Positions 63,166-64,000 of a stretch of DNA of 64,000 bases are shown one piece after another. The notes under the pieces are model-generated. The model was not told the origin of the DNA. It saw only the letters and a list, made by a program, of their open reading frames with translations, and searched no databases. The translations under genes and the position numbers were made by a program. Position 1 is the first letter of the stretch. The number at the start of each line of letters is the position of its first letter. The stretch is from Pseudoalteromonas ostreae. GTDB taxonomy: Bacteria; Pseudomonadota; Gammaproteobacteria; Enterobacterales; Alteromonadaceae. The stretch spans positions 124,001 through 188,000 of the forward strand of contig NZ_JAGPYN010000003.1 of NCBI RefSeq assembly GCF_018069805.1, read 5' to 3'.

Positions 63166-64000
63166 TCAGCGCTTTTCAAAGGTGGCAACTAAACTCGCTA
63201 AGGTTTGTGCGCTGGTGGCAAGTCCCTTGATCGCCTGCTCGGTATCAATTTGCTCTCGCATTGCCATATCGCTGATCTCACTAATTTGTTCAATATTAAG
63301 GCCTACGTCAGCAACCACGCTACTTTGCTCTTCGGTAGCCGTTGCAATCAAGGTCGCCATATCATTAATTTCATTAGCGGTATTGGTAATGGCATCAAGC
63401 AACTGCACAGAGCTTTGCATTGTTGCTACGCTGTGCTGAGCCTTATCTTTGGATTGGGCAATATGTTCAACCACATTGGCAGCCGTTTTCGCAAGTTCTT
63501 CAATCATTGCCTGAATTTCAGTCGTTGATTGTGATGTACGGTTGGCTAGTGCTCTTACTTCATCCGCAACCACGGCAAAGCTGCGGCCGTGTTCCCCAGC
63601 ACGTGCTGATTCAATTGCTGCATTTAGTGCTAATAAATTAGTTTGCTCTGAAATACCACGAATAGAGTCAACAATACTGGCAATAGTCTGGGTTTTATTG
63701 GCAAGCTCAGTCACTTGTCCCGCAATTGTGTCAATATCATCGGCTAATGCCGTAATACTCTGTTGGCTTTGTACTACTTGCTGGTGGCTCTGTAATGTAT
63801 TTTCTTTACTATCTTCGGTCAGTTTTGCGGCTGTCGCGGCGCTGTGGGCAATTTCTTGCACTGTCGCGCCCATTTCGTTGATTGCTGCTGCAACAGAGAT
63901 AGTCTGCTCTTTTTGGTTGTCCATTGCCTGTGAATTACGCTTAGCTTGAGCAAATACCTGATCTGAGCTTTGACGAATTTCTAAACTTTCGTGGGAGACT
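63166..64000 (-). CDS. Methyl-accepting chemotaxis protein, C-terminal part
   Basis: Partial: 277 C-terminal residues; the sensor and membrane parts lie beyond the right edge, where the frame stays open. The long coiled coil has the signalling hairpin tip [20 protein letters not shown], which binds CheW and CheA. Methylation-type Glu/Gln pairs flank it. It ends [10 protein letters not shown] with no CheR/CheB-tethering pentapeptide. It would feed the CheA/CheW system encoded at 27601-36400. Confidence 0.93.
   Translation of the reverse strand, partial: VSHESLEIRQSSDQVFAQAKRNSQAMDNQKEQTISVAAAINEMGATVQEIAHSAATAAKLTEDSKENTLQSHQQVVQSQQSITALADDIDTIAGQVTELANKTQTIASIVDSIRGISEQTNLLALNAAIESARAGEHGRSFAVVADEVRALANRTSQSTTEIQAMIEELAKTAANVVEHIAQSKDKAQHSVATMQSSVQLLDAITNTANEINDMATLIATATEEQSSVVADVGLNIEQISEISDMAMREQIDTEQAIKGLATSAQTLASLVATFEKR

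Overview
The window is about 64 kb of AT-rich (roughly 40% GC by eye), densely packed gammaproteobacterial chromosome. Gene content and order fit the order Alteromonadales, most likely Pseudoalteromonas or a close relative. The evidence is a polar-type flagellar cluster with FlrA/FlrB/FlrC, FlhF/FlhG and ParC/ParP, directly followed by a cytochrome c maturation operon and mlaA, then dsbB-nhaB-fadR. Genus is an inference; no rRNA, tRNA, insertion sequence, prophage, integrase or CRISPR array was seen.

Layout. 1-2777 (minus): the start of a pseudaminic acid operon, pseB-pseC and an aldo/keto reductase cut by the window edge. 2987-8716: a single short flagellin, the master regulator flrA, an unexpected DNA-3-methyladenine glycosylase (minus), and the flrB-flrC two-component pair. 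8894-27560: the basal body, C-ring and export genes fliEFGHIJ, fliK, fliLMNOPQR-flhB and flhA-flhF-flhG-fliA. 27601-36400: the chemotaxis operon cheY-cheZ-cheA-cheB, a motC/motD-like stator pair, parC, parP, cheW and a DUF2802 gene. 36414-39254 (minus): a stand-alone FlhB C-terminal-domain protein and a second, 842-residue FliK-like protein. 39357-47122: ccmABCDEFGHI and mlaA. 47190-64000: mixed housekeeping genes, namely an EAL-HDOD protein, putP, an SOS-regulated yebG homologue, comEA, a small membrane protein with dsbB, nhaB, fadR, a 2-Cys peroxiredoxin, a TonB-dependent receptor, smpB, ratA-ratB, bamE, a GIY-YIG protein, an M28 peptidase with a TPR/transglutaminase-like lipoprotein, and the C-terminal part of a chemoreceptor.

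How it works together. FlrA should switch on flrBC, and FlrC the later genes, through sigma-54. Five GG-N10-GC promoters can be read directly: before flrB, fliE, fliK, flhA and, on the minus strand, pseB. The last would tie flagellin glycosylation to the flagellar hierarchy. FlhF/FlhG set flagellar position and number, and ParC/ParP are expected to hold the chemosensory array at the pole. CheA carries three copies of an acidic motif in its linker that may be the ParP/ParC contact. FliA would drive late genes, but the flagellin here has no convincing promoter of either class.

Most notable for follow-up: the triplicated CheA motif, the FlhB-like/FliK-like pair, the sigma-54 promoter of the pse operon, a recurring GTCA-N6-TG box in front of flagellar units, the lone divergent flagellin, and clear LexA and FadR operators. 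No wholly new multi-gene system was identified; most of the window is well-known core machinery.
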